Shown in pieces: positions 54,213-64,000 of a DNA stretch of 64,000 nt (its first letter is position 1; each line of letters begins with the position of its first letter). The stretch is from Siphonodentalium dalli (taxonomy: Eukaryota; Mollusca; Scaphopoda; Gadilida; Siphonodentaliidae): contig CP136066.1 of NCBI GenBank assembly GCA_032622095.1, forward strand, positions 56,386,609 to 56,450,608. The letters are read 5' to 3'. The notes beneath the pieces are model-generated. The model had not been told where the DNA came from, made no database searches, and saw only the letters and a program-made list of their open reading frames with translations. The position numbers were made by a program, and so were the translations under genes.

Positions 54213-57200
54213 TGGAAATTTCAAACATGACACACCCACTTAGGTTGGAAAATTTCCAACTGATGACAATTCCAATGACAATGTTGACCAAATGTATGAC
54301 AATTTGGGTTTAAAAAAAAATTTAACTAGCAGTTTTTGACTGGCCACGGGGGAGGGACCAGGACGCAAGCTTTCCAAGTGTAGGAACTTTCCAACCTGTC
54401 ACCCCCCCCCCCCCAAGGTTGGAAAATTTCCAACTGATGACCATTCCAAAATTTTGACAAAAAATAGGAAAATATGCAAATATTGGTCCAAAAACAATTA
54501 ATTCCCCAGTAAATTGTTTGAAATTCAAACTACAAGAACATGTTCAACCTATTGTTGGTGTGAAATTTCCAACTAATGTTTTGGCAGGTATGATATTTCC
54601 AACTGTTGAACATTTTGACCAAAGTTGTGGGGGTGAGACACCCCCCCCCCAAACCCCCCTGTCGCCACGTCTCTGTGTAATGTACACATGTGGTCTTATC
54701 CCAGGTATTATTAGCCTGAGGCACAAGCTTCAATCTCATCCATGGTCTAAATATCCGATGCAGTCTTCTGTCAATAACAGTTCAAGGTAGGACAAAGCCA
54801 GTGAGTGGATTGTTATAAGATGAGTCACGATACGGCGCCATTTCCTTATTTACGTCGGTTGTAAAACTCCTAATTTGGTGCGCTTTCAACTTACAACTCG
54901 ATACGATTCATCGTAATATTCTTTATTTGGTATGTATAACCATTTATTATCTACCCCTTAACAAACACTATTTCCGATTGGGCAACAGCCGCCACGTGAT
55001 AATCCGGGAAAATGTCTTATTGGACTCCCGAATGTCATATTGGACTCCCAAGTGTGCAATATCACTTTTTTATCGGGACTCTGTAACGTCACAAATTAAC
55101 TCTATTGCGTAATGAATCGGTGAATTTGTATTGCGCGCAACAGTGGTGGATTTAGCAGACGTTTCACGTCTGCATGGAGTTTTTTTTTCAATTCCGTGTT
55201 TACTGTTCCAAACCATGCTTTCTAATGATCAAAATACAAGCTTTTATAGAGAATTAAGCGCCGACAAATACCAAAAAATAACCACAAAAGTGTTATTCCA
55301 AAAATTTGAATAAACATACAGATATATAATAAAAATGTCATTACGCCACCATGTGGTGTAAGTTGTTTGGCATATTTTGATATTCTGTGGTCGAGTGGGC
55401 GAAGGTATTGTGTGAGATTTTTTTGTTGTACCTTACTCAAATCGTACCGATAGAATCACGTAGATGTTGAAATTGTAAAGTTAACGCCACAGGTGTATAA
55501 TATGTTTTTGAAAATATGACTCCATCGTATCGATAGAGTCAGGACAGGCTGAAATTGTAAACTTAAAGTCACCGGTGTAATAATATGTTGTTGAAAATAT
55601 AAATAATCTGATAGCCTGAAAATAATGTATAACCCATTGGGAGCCCCTGGTGTAGTGAAGTGAATTATGGGTAATTTTATGCCTGTTCTATTCTAGTAAC
55701 CGCCATCTTTTATTTTCTGGAATTATCGGCGTGTTTTATGAAATGTCACCAAGATTTCTCCACTCGATTCTCTTAAAATGCACCCTAATCGGTCAAATTC
55801 TTTTGATAATTCTATCTAAATACATCTTAGCTACTATTCGGATCTGCTGCCCCGGTCGAAAAAGGTTTAGTTTGACCAAAACGGCTATTGACAAAAGTTT
55901 GTTTACAAAATCAGGAAATGAGCGTACGCTGTAAATTTATTATCGAAAACAAATTCAATTTGTTCCATCTAAAACATAATTACGCGCTGGACTCTGTCAT
56001 TTTAAGAATATATAAGTATTACACACAGACACACGAAGTCTCAGCTCAAAATTTTGAAAAATGACAGTTTTATCGACATAAATCGATTTTAATGGCAAAT
56101 CCCATGTTAAATTTTATCATCGAAAAAATTCATTTCTTCCACCTAAAACATAATTATGTGCTGTACTCTGTCATTTTAGGAATATATAAGTATCCCACGC
56201 AGACACACCAAGTCTCAGCTTAAAAGTTTGAAAAATAAGAGATTTATCGACATAAATCGATTTGTATGGCAGATTCCATGTTAAATAAATTTTAGGGCCC
56301 TGCAAATGTTTTCTGAGCTGTTCCATATTGGGCACCAGAGTCCATATTTGACCGGTTCTACCTGATAATTGTGCGACAGTACAGTCGCGTTACTTTATAC
56401 ATCAACATTGGTCATTATCACCCGACAAATTTATTTCGGTCTATCGTATCAACCCCTATTTCCCCCGCGTAGCCTGACTAAGTGTCAACATTGGTCTTTA
56501 TCGCTCCACTAATTTGTATCGTTTCATCGGTATGAATTCCATATCCAATTATCCACATATAACCAACCCAACCTCTAATCCCGGTCCAATTTTTTTTTTT
56601 CATCGCTATAGTCACGTTACGTAATATTTTATCGCGTGATACTTGTACTTATATGTCTATTGTATTACTATAGTATACCGTATACGTATATCAATTGCTA
56701 TTCCTTTCTATATAATTCTGGTGCCATCTATAGAGGTAGAGATAATTTCAGACACCCCCCCCCCCCAATTTTATATCATTGCTGCTTTAGTACAGTCGCG
56801 ATGCATTACATGGCAACATCGCTCCACTAATTTATGTCAATTCATCTCCGAGTCCATATAACCAACCCAACATCTTATCCCGGCCTAAATTATTATTTTT
56901 ATTTTCATCGGTATAGTTGTGTTACATACATATTTTTATCATTTGATTCTAATTTGCATTGTATCGCTATAGAAGTCCATAAATGACTATTCTGGCGCTA
57001 TATAGAGATGACAAAGATTCTGACACCCCCTATTTCATAGCCTTGTTGCAACAGTAGAGTTAAGATGCATAATATGTCAACATTGGTCGTTATCGCTCTA
57101 CAAATTTATATCGGTTCAACCCTTAGTTCCCTGTATCGCCCACCCCTCCCTCAATTTATTTTTTCATTTGTATTATAGTCTCGTTACGTACACATTTTAT

Positions 57201-57425
57201 CTCTTGTAACTTTTGCTTCAACGCGCCGAGTTCCGTTGCAGACAATGCAAAACTGACAACATTTTTAAATGTAAGCGGCTTCAAACTCATCTTATCCAAG
57301 AAAAACTCTGGCTACATCAGAAATTTGTGTATAAGGTTTACTCGCATTTGTTGCGTTAAAAACCAAAGGTCCCAAGTCAAGGTCCAAAATCTCCAACACA
57401 CTGATGTGAGGTTTAACTCCATCTA
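54213..57425. other. Gene-free DNA right of the duplication
   Basis: From 54213 to about 54620 a short palindromic word 'gttggaaatttccaac' recurs with a C/G homopolymer. Two direct units around 'cagacacac.aagtctcagct.aaa' lie near 56030 and 56210. Related units around 'atcgctccactaattt.t.tc' and 'catcggtatag' recur at 56400-57190. I see no gene. Confidence 0.5.
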
Positions 57426-57915
57426 CATACAGTAATGTCCAAAGTAATTTACCACTTAACCATAACAGAATTATGGGTAATTTTTCAAGATTTTAAATCC
57501 TGAAAAATTACCCATAATTCTGCTGTGGTTAATTGGTTAATTACTTTAGGCATTACTGTAGCCCATATAAGGATGTGAGGTCTAATGATAACTCTATCCA
57601 CATACAGTAATGTCCAAAGTAATTGACCACTTAAACACAGCAGAATAATGGGTAATTTTTCAGGATTTTAAATCCTGAAAAATTACCCATAATTCTGCTG
57701 TGGTTAAGTGGTCAATTACTTTGGGCATTACTGTATCCCATATAAGGATGTGAGGTCTAATGATAACTCAATCCACATACAGCAATGTCCAAAGTAATTC
57801 ACCACTTAACTACAGCAGAATTATGGGTAATTTTTCAGGAATTTAAATCCTGAAAAATTACCCATAATTCTGCTGTGGTTAAATGGTCAATTAATTTGGG
57901 CATTACTGTAACCAA
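57426..57915. repeat. Three tandem copies of a palindromic MITE with flank, about 177-bp period
   Basis: Each unit has 'catacagtaatgtccaaagt', 'ccacttaac.acagcagaat', a perfect inner palindrome (AGGATTTAAATCCT-like), then the inverse 'attctgctgtggttaa' and 'ggcattactgta'. Units start near 57428, 57605 and 57780 and are separated by about 45 bp containing 'gatgtgagg'. Relatives are at 5900-6062, 6525-6655, 22865-23045, 49850-49920 and 53190-53262. Confidence 0.85.
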
Positions 57916-58708
57916 TATAAGAATGTGAGGTTTAGCTCAATCCACATAACTAATATAAAGATGTGAGGTTAAATGAGAACTCCATCCACATAACTAATAA
58001 ATATGTGTGAAAATTAAACAAAAAAATGATGGCGTCCAATATGGTGTACCTAATTCTGCTCCAAAAACATCTATATTGAATATATGGGTGTTTATTGGGG
58101 GGAAACCGATTATCTCAATGATATTTTCATTAACTGGGATCCGAAACACGACCTACGGGAGCGCGCTTCGCGCGCGACTGTTTCTTAGGCATATGTGCAT
58201 ATTTACTGCCATCGATGTTGCTAAACGGTTAACCATGCGTACGAAACTACGGACGCTAAACGCGAAATGCATTTATCTTGATTAAAAAGGCAGAATTAAC
58301 ATGCTGTGTGATTCTTATGTCTGTCGTTCCTAGGAACGGGGGAAATTTTCAATCATACCTCTTTTAGGGACGGGTACTGCGTGTTGTTTGAAAACAAAAA
58401 ATGCGTGTTGTGTGATTCTTATGTCTGTCGTTCCTAGGAACGGGAGAATATATTTTTCATCGGGTCAGTTTTTCCGCCCGATGTACCTTAAATCATACCT
58501 CTTTTAGGGACGGGTACTGCGTGTTGTGTGAAATAAGGTATAATCGGATAAAATATTGAAAAATTAAATTAAAAAATTAATCAAAAAAATTAGTTAAAAA
58601 ATCCAGTAAATTAAAACAAAAAATTAATATTAACTCATTGAAAAAAAATATTTAAATTTAAAAATTAATTCAAAAATTAATTATAAATTAATTAAAAAAA
58701 TTTAAAAT

Positions 58709-61385
58709 TGTCATGTTTCTGACAAACGCCGCCAGTTGCGGGCTAACCTGCTAGTCTATCTTCTCTTCTATATATTTTGAGAACTCCTTGTATTCGAGAG
58801 ATAGCCCACACCCTCCGGACCTCAATGATATGATCGTGAATGAGTATTGATATACCCCACTAAACTTTGACAAACACCAGTAATGGTGTGTAGATCATTT
58901 ACATATCTCTCCTATATATTTTGATACAATCTATCTAATTTACATATCTCTCTTATATATTTATGTTTGTGTGTGTGTTGTACTTCATACAAATCTACGA
59001 TTCTCGACCGATCGGGACGAAACTTGGTACGTGTGTGTAGTATGACCAGGCGGTGGTCGTTGTCGTATTGGCGAGCCCATGCGACGCCCGTGCAGCGCAT
59101 GCGCAGACGAAATCTCGGAAACGGGTGGAGCTATCGACTTGAAATTTGCTATGTGAATGTATCTTGCGCCGGGTACAAATTTTATCGGGTCGCCGAGCCC
59201 GTGCGACGCCCGTGCAGCGCATGCGCAGACGAGATCTGGGAAACGGGTGGAGCTATCGACTTGAAATTTGCTATGTGAATGTATTTTGCGCCGGGTACAA
59301 ATTTTATCGGGTCGCCGAGCCCGTGCGACGCCCGTGCAGCGCATGCGCAGACGAGATCTCGGAAACGGGTGGAGCTATCGACTTGAAATTTGGCATGTGA
59401 ATGTATCTTGCGCCGGGTACAAATTTTCATGCGCAGACCAGATCTCGGAAACTGGTGGAGCTACCGGGTACAAATTTTTCTTATTGAAACGCGTGGAGCT
59501 AAAAATTTAAAAAATATATATAAAAATGTCATGTTTCGGACAAGCCGCCGGTGGCGGGCTAACCTGCTAGTACTATATATTTTGAGACTTCGTATATATG
59601 TGTGTGTGTGTGTGTGTGTACTTCATAGAATCCAAAACGGGTGTACAGATTGAGCTCAAACTTCCTATGTAAGTGTCAAATCCCACCGACACGACCGTGG
59701 TCGCGGTTTAGAGAAGCACAGAGCACCCGTTCTCCAATCTCAAATCACCGTAAAGGCACGGCGTGGGTTAATCAAGTGATTATTTAATGAGCGTTTGTTT
59801 TTGACGCATCTCTATAAAGAGCGTCTGTTTGCCATTCAACGTTATTTGCATCTGCAGAGAGATATACGGAACATACATTAAATTTAAAAAACATTTGTTT
59901 CTGACCAACCCTGCGAGCACGGATGGCGCGCTTTGTTTTTACAGTATATAGTTATATACCGAAATCATCCCAGATAATCACGAATATAGCATCAGATTTC
60001 TCCCCAGATATACCGTTATAAAACTACTGGAATCTGCCAATCTACGGGAAATTCCAGGGAATGCCGATTGAGCTCAAACTTGCTACCCACGGGAAGTGTC
60101 ATATATATGAGTGTGTCCTTTATAGACTCGAACCGATTGAGCTCAAACTTGCTAAATAAGAAAATAGCCCCCAAGTCCTAAATATCAACAACAACGATAT
60201 TACTAAATACACGTTTTCGGCAATGTGAGAGTTTTCGGGGAGCCGTGATGCCAACAACGACCCGAAGCCCTGAATGCCAACAACAGATTCAATGCAATGT
60301 TATCTATTATGCAGAGAGATTTCGCGACATTACGACGGGTACGGCAGACTCAAAATATTATGCAGACAGATTTCCCGACGGGAAGCGTTTGTTTTAAATT
60401 CAATGCAATGTTATCGTAGGGAGATTTCACGAAACAAAGAATGCGTTGTCTGTCGTTCCTAGGAAGGGGGGATTTCTACGGGTAAATTTTTCCGCCAGAA
60501 ACAAAAAAATTAATTAAAACAATTTACAATTTAATTAAAACAATTTAAAATTAAAAAAAATTAACAATAAAAAAACAATTCAGAAACAAAATATATTAAA
60601 TTTAAAAAACATTAAATTCATATTCAAAAATGTCATGTTTCTGAAACAAAGCCATGGGACGAATGCCGCCAGTGGCGGGCTAACTTGATACTTCGTATGT
60701 GTATATATATATTTGTACTTTATAGATTCGAAAACGGCTGCATCGATCGAGACCAAACTTCCCATCTAAGGGTAACAATCCACGGTAATGGTCGTCGCGC
60801 CGTTTTGGAGAAGCCCAGAACACCCGTTCTCCACACACAGTCACAAAAACGGCACTGTGGAGTTAATCGCGTTGATAGTTATAGAGCGTTCGTATCCACA
60901 GTGTCGTTGATAAAGAGCGTATGCGTGTAAAGTGATTCTTACGTCTGGGTCCGGGCGTGAGCGTGACTGTATCCAGACATGAGCGTGTTGTGTGATTCTT
61001 ACGTACTTAGGGCTTCCTAGGAACGGGGGAGATTTTCATCGGGTCAGTTTTTCCGCCCGAGGTGATCTTCACCTTGAAACGGGTACCCACAAATTATATA
61101 TATATGTGTTTGTCCTGTATAGACTCAAACCGATTGAGCTCAAACTTGCTACCTACGGGAAGTGTCATGGACGGGTTAAATAGTGACCCCGACCTGACCT
61201 TGACCTTGAAAATGGTAAATTCAAGGTCAAATCGGGTCAAATTGAAAAAAAAAAAAAAAATTAAAAAGGCACGATTACCTAATTGGAAAAAAAAAAATTT
61301 AAATTAAAAAATTAATTAAAAAAAATAAAAATTGTCATGTTTCTGACGATTGCCGCCAGTGGCGGGCTAACGTGCTAGTATTATA
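58709..61385 (+). mobile_element. Array of Helitron-like 3' ends and internal repeats
   Basis: Four direct occurrences (about 58709, 59526, 60629, 61335) of 'gtcatgtttc.ga', then a GC hairpin (GCCGCCAGTGGCGGGC-like), 'taac.tg' and in three cases CTAG-T. A hairpin about ten bases before CTRR is the hallmark of Helitron 3' ends. After two of them a 'ctatatattttgaga' start follows, as in the 5' ends elsewhere. Internal blocks ('tcctaggaacgggg', 'agtttttccgcccg') recur at about 58320, 58430, 60450 and 61015. No Rep/helicase gene is present, so these are non-autonomous. Confidence 0.55.
59068..59470. repeat. About 123-bp tandem repeat, three and a half units
   Basis: Units contain 'gcgacgcccgtgcagcgcat', 'gcgcagacgagatctcgg', 'aacgggtggagctatcgact' and 'gcgccgggtacaaatttta'. 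Units begin near 59079, 59203 and 59326, with a partial unit to 59470. Open frames here are repeat artefacts. Confidence 0.85.
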
Positions 61386-62230
61386 TAACTGACAGATGTT
61401 GTTCTTATACAATTCATAAATATCGCGTAGATTGCATGTTATTGTCGTGTTTGAACCCTTGGTTATGTAAACAAACACTCGAAACTACCGTAACGTTCAG
61501 TGAAAATGTTCCGTTGCGCTGTGGAATGCGTAGATAAAATTATTGGCGCCATCAATAATCGCATTCAAATCACACCAAATTTTATTTTAATCGACCCATT
61601 CTACCCGCGGTCAGTTCAAAGTGAAGATAATCCCGGTTACTTGATGACTGGGAAATGATCAGACAGAAAACGTGTACATAATATAATTGTTCTCGCAAAG
61701 AGATGAATATTTTTCAATCCAGTTAGTATTTTCTCCTAAGCTATATTATAAAGTTATTATACAATGTTGTGTACAGTATATGTGTTTTTCTTGTTTTAGT
61801 CCAGGTTGTGGTGAAAAGTCATATTGGACGAGACAGACAACATCGATGGCAGTAAAGAGCGTTAGTCGGTTAACAACTCCAAATATGGTCAATATAAAGA
61901 TCGTTGATGCCTTAACCCCCACCCCCCCCGAAGTGCCGTTTGCGGTGATTTTGATGATTGGGAGTGGAGAATGAGTGCTCAGAGCTTGTCCAAAACGCGA
62001 CGTTGACGATTCCCGTGGGTTTTTACACTTATATACGAAATTTGAGCTCGATCCGACCAGCCGTTTTCGATTCTATGAAGTACCCACATATATACACACA
62101 TACATATATATATACGGAAGTCTCAAAATATATAGTAGATTCTTTCTGCTTATGGCGGTTTTAGTGGATGTGACTATTTAAAACCTATATCATCAGCCCG
62201 TATCTTTAACCATTTCATGACTGGAGCTTC
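61386..62230. other. Gene-free DNA with a Helitron-like 5' end on the - strand
   Basis: No gene is supported. At about 62095-62142 a (TA/CA)n tract precedes GAAGTCTCAAAATATATAGTAGAT, the inverse of the TCTACTATATATTTTGAGAC start found near 59572. Confidence 0.45.
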
Positions 62231-63090
62231 CTGAAATTTTGCGAAAACCTTGTACCAATTCATTCTCTTATATAATACGAGTCTCACACAGGGAGCCTCG
62301 TATACATTGGCCTAAAATTTTCCTTGACCTTGTAAATCAGTACATTCTCTTATATATGCGAGGGAGACTCTCACATGTAAGAGAATACACTCGCACAGGT
62401 TCTTTAATGCTGCAGCAGCGCAGCTCCCGTCATGAAAGGGTTAAAAATAATCTTGAAACAATCTATATAATTATGTCCTGTTGTCACCCGAAACAAATTG
62501 GGGGGGGGGGGGGCTATAGAAATGAGAGGTGTCTGTCCATCCGTTTGTCTGTCTGTCCGAAATGTTTGTGCTATAACTTGATTACTATTTTAAAGAATTT
62601 TATGAAACTTGGTATATGACCTTCATATTAGAAAGTTCCGTTCAAGTTCAAAGTCAGGGTCTGAAATTTTGCGAAAACCCTGTGCCAATGCATTCTCTTA
62701 TATAATGCGAGTCTCACACAGGGAGCCTCGTATACATTGGCCTAAAATTTACCTTGACCTTGTAATTCAGTACATTCTCTTATATATGCGAGGAAGACTC
62801 TCATATGTAAGATAATACACTCGCACAGGTTCTTTAATGCTGCAGCAGCGCAGCTCCCGGCATGAAAGGGTTAAAACTGTTCTTGAAACAATCTATATAA
62901 TTATGTCCTGTTGTCACCCGAAACAAATTGGGGGGGGGGGGCTATATAAATGAGCGGTGTCTGTCCATCCGTTTGTCTGTCTGTCTGAAATGTTTGTGCT
63001 ATAACTTGATTATTATTTTAAATAATTTTATGAAACTTGGTATATGGCCTTCATATTAGAAAGTTCCGTTCAAGTTCAAAGTTAGGTCCG
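62231..63090. repeat. Two tandem units of about 430 bp
   Basis: Units at 62231-62660 and 62661-63090 share 'ctgaaattttgcgaaaac', 'cattctcttatataa', 'acagggagcctcgtatacat', 'ctgcagcagcgcagctccc', a G-tract and 'tctgtccatccgtttgtctg'. Each contains an inner hairpin around 'ctcttatatatgcgag'. A part-related third unit runs from about 63600 to 63720. Confidence 0.8.
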
Positions 63091-63130
63091 GTCTGATAAT
63101 TTCTGATGGAGTTATGCCCCTTTTTGACTT

Positions 63131-63576
63131 ACAATTTGTGACCCGCCTTATCAAATCCAGTCGTAAGTCGGAATTTCTTTTACCATGTGCCAATGCATTC
63201 TCTTATATATGCGAGTCGACCATAGGTCGCCTCGCATATATAAGAGAATGCATTGGCCTAACAATTTTTTATCATTTTTTAAAATAAATGTTTCTGACAA
63301 TTTTTAGGACATGCAGGGAGCCCCATACATATATAGAAGCATATAGAAGAGTGTCGTCTGCTCATGTTTGTCTGGGGCTCTGTATGGGTGAAATTATAAA
63401 ATTGTTAAAGACTACAAGAAAAATTATTAAAATTGTAAAAAATTGTTAGGCCAATGCATTCTCTTATATATGCCAGGCGACCTATGGTCGACTCGAATAT
63501 ATATAAGAGAATGCATTGGCACAGGGTAAAAAAAAATCCCGACTTACGACTGGATTTGATATGGCGGGTCACATTT
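63131..63576. repeat. Large inverted repeat with nested hairpins
   Basis: The left arm (63131-63267) and right arm (about 63430-63576) are inverted: 'gacccgcc.tatcaaatccag' with 'ctggatttgatatggcgggtc'. Each arm itself folds on 'gccaatgcattctcttatat' and 'atataagagaatgcattggc' around 'cgaccataggtcg'. It interrupts the neighbouring repeat unit, so it is probably a foldback transposon. Confidence 0.75.
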
Positions 63577-63894
63577 GTTGATTATTTTGTTGTCCGGATG
63601 ATAGTTACTTATTTGACAGAATTTAATTAAACTTAGTATATCTCCTTCATGTGAGAAAGTCCATATCAAGTTCAAATTTGGGTCTGGTCCGACCATTTAT
63701 GATGGAGTTATGCCCCTTTACAACTCAGAATGTTCACCATCGAGGAGAAAGTTTGTTGAGACTTCTTGTGTCTAATCAAATAAAACTAGGTGCATTAGTA
63801 ACAATTGTGGTTACCTTTTTCTCTCTATACTGTTGATGAAAAAAGTGCTAAAACAATGTTAATTTGGGATAAAAGACACTTCCCAGAAAATTAG

Positions 63895-63995
63895 GCTTAA
63901 ACAGAATGAGGTCCCCAGAGGGTGAACTTGGTGATGCAAGCCCGATAGCATCATTAACGTCACCCTCTAGTGACCTCATTCTGAAAATGACAAAC
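63895..63995. repeat. Small hairpin repeat, also inside the tandem duplication
   Basis: 'agaatgaggtccccagaggg' is inverted as 'caccctctagtgacctcattct'. Related folds lie at about 33165-33255 and 52500-52590 ('agggtaaatttagtgatgct' with 'atagcaaatttaccct'). Confidence 0.55.
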
Positions 63996-64000
63996 CCACT

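Noticed and set aside
58967-59510. Several overlapping frames with RRACATPVQRMRRR-type repeats
   Set aside because: They come from the 123-bp tandem repeat, are open on both strands and have no independent support.

Overview
The window comes from a eukaryotic, almost certainly animal, genome. The evidence is spliced genes with GT/AG introns, an AT-rich intergenic background, many MITE-like palindromes, and a Polinton/Maverick whose integrase carries a chromodomain. An aquatic invertebrate such as a mollusc would fit, but nothing here fixes the species. I see no ordinary host gene, no rRNA or tRNA, and no CRISPR array. Every gene I can support belongs to a mobile element.

Layout. (1) 1-1218 plus 26150-27190 is the right arm of an old Polinton that begins left of the window. 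(2) It is split by a 24.9-kb DNA transposon (1219-26149) with short terminal inverted repeats (5'-CAGTCTG) and a 9-bp target duplication (AGTGATTCC). That transposon carries two inward-facing spliced genes: a RecQ-like helicase (+, 1487-5365) and a DUF6589-type protein (-, 25977-19096). (3) Inside it lies a TTAA-flanked MITE, which is itself split by two head-to-tail Helentron (Helitron2)-like elements (7894-15015 and 15016-18795). These are full of GC-rich simple repeats and encode nothing recognisable. (4) 27191-31543 is gene-free DNA with a second full TTAA MITE. (5) 31544-54212 is a 3.3-kb tandem duplication, and its first copy holds a nearly complete 16.0-kb Polinton (33780-49782). The second copy keeps the empty target site, so both ends of the Polinton and its 6-bp duplication (AATACT) can be read directly. 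(6) 54213-64000 is gene-free and packed with palindromic MITEs, Helitron-like 3' ends and tandem repeats.

The 16-kb Polinton has 558-bp inverted repeats and a virus-like gene set. On the + strand: a basic small protein, an acidic micro-ORF, a deoxynucleoside kinase, a two-helix membrane protein, a protein with two PC4-like domains, the packaging ATPase, a proline/basic small protein, the integrase, a conserved small protein, a likely minor capsid protein, another virion-type small protein, the major capsid protein and an adenain-like protease. On the - strand: a spliced, zinc-finger-rich, protein-primed family B DNA polymerase. Replication, integration and virion functions are all represented. 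The one clear break is a frameshift after the catalytic residues of the protease.

The best candidates for something not well described are the RecQ/DUF6589 transposon, whose exact ends and target duplication are visible here, and the Polinton cargo: a nucleoside kinase, a tandem PC4 protein and a spliced zinc-finger front end on the polymerase.
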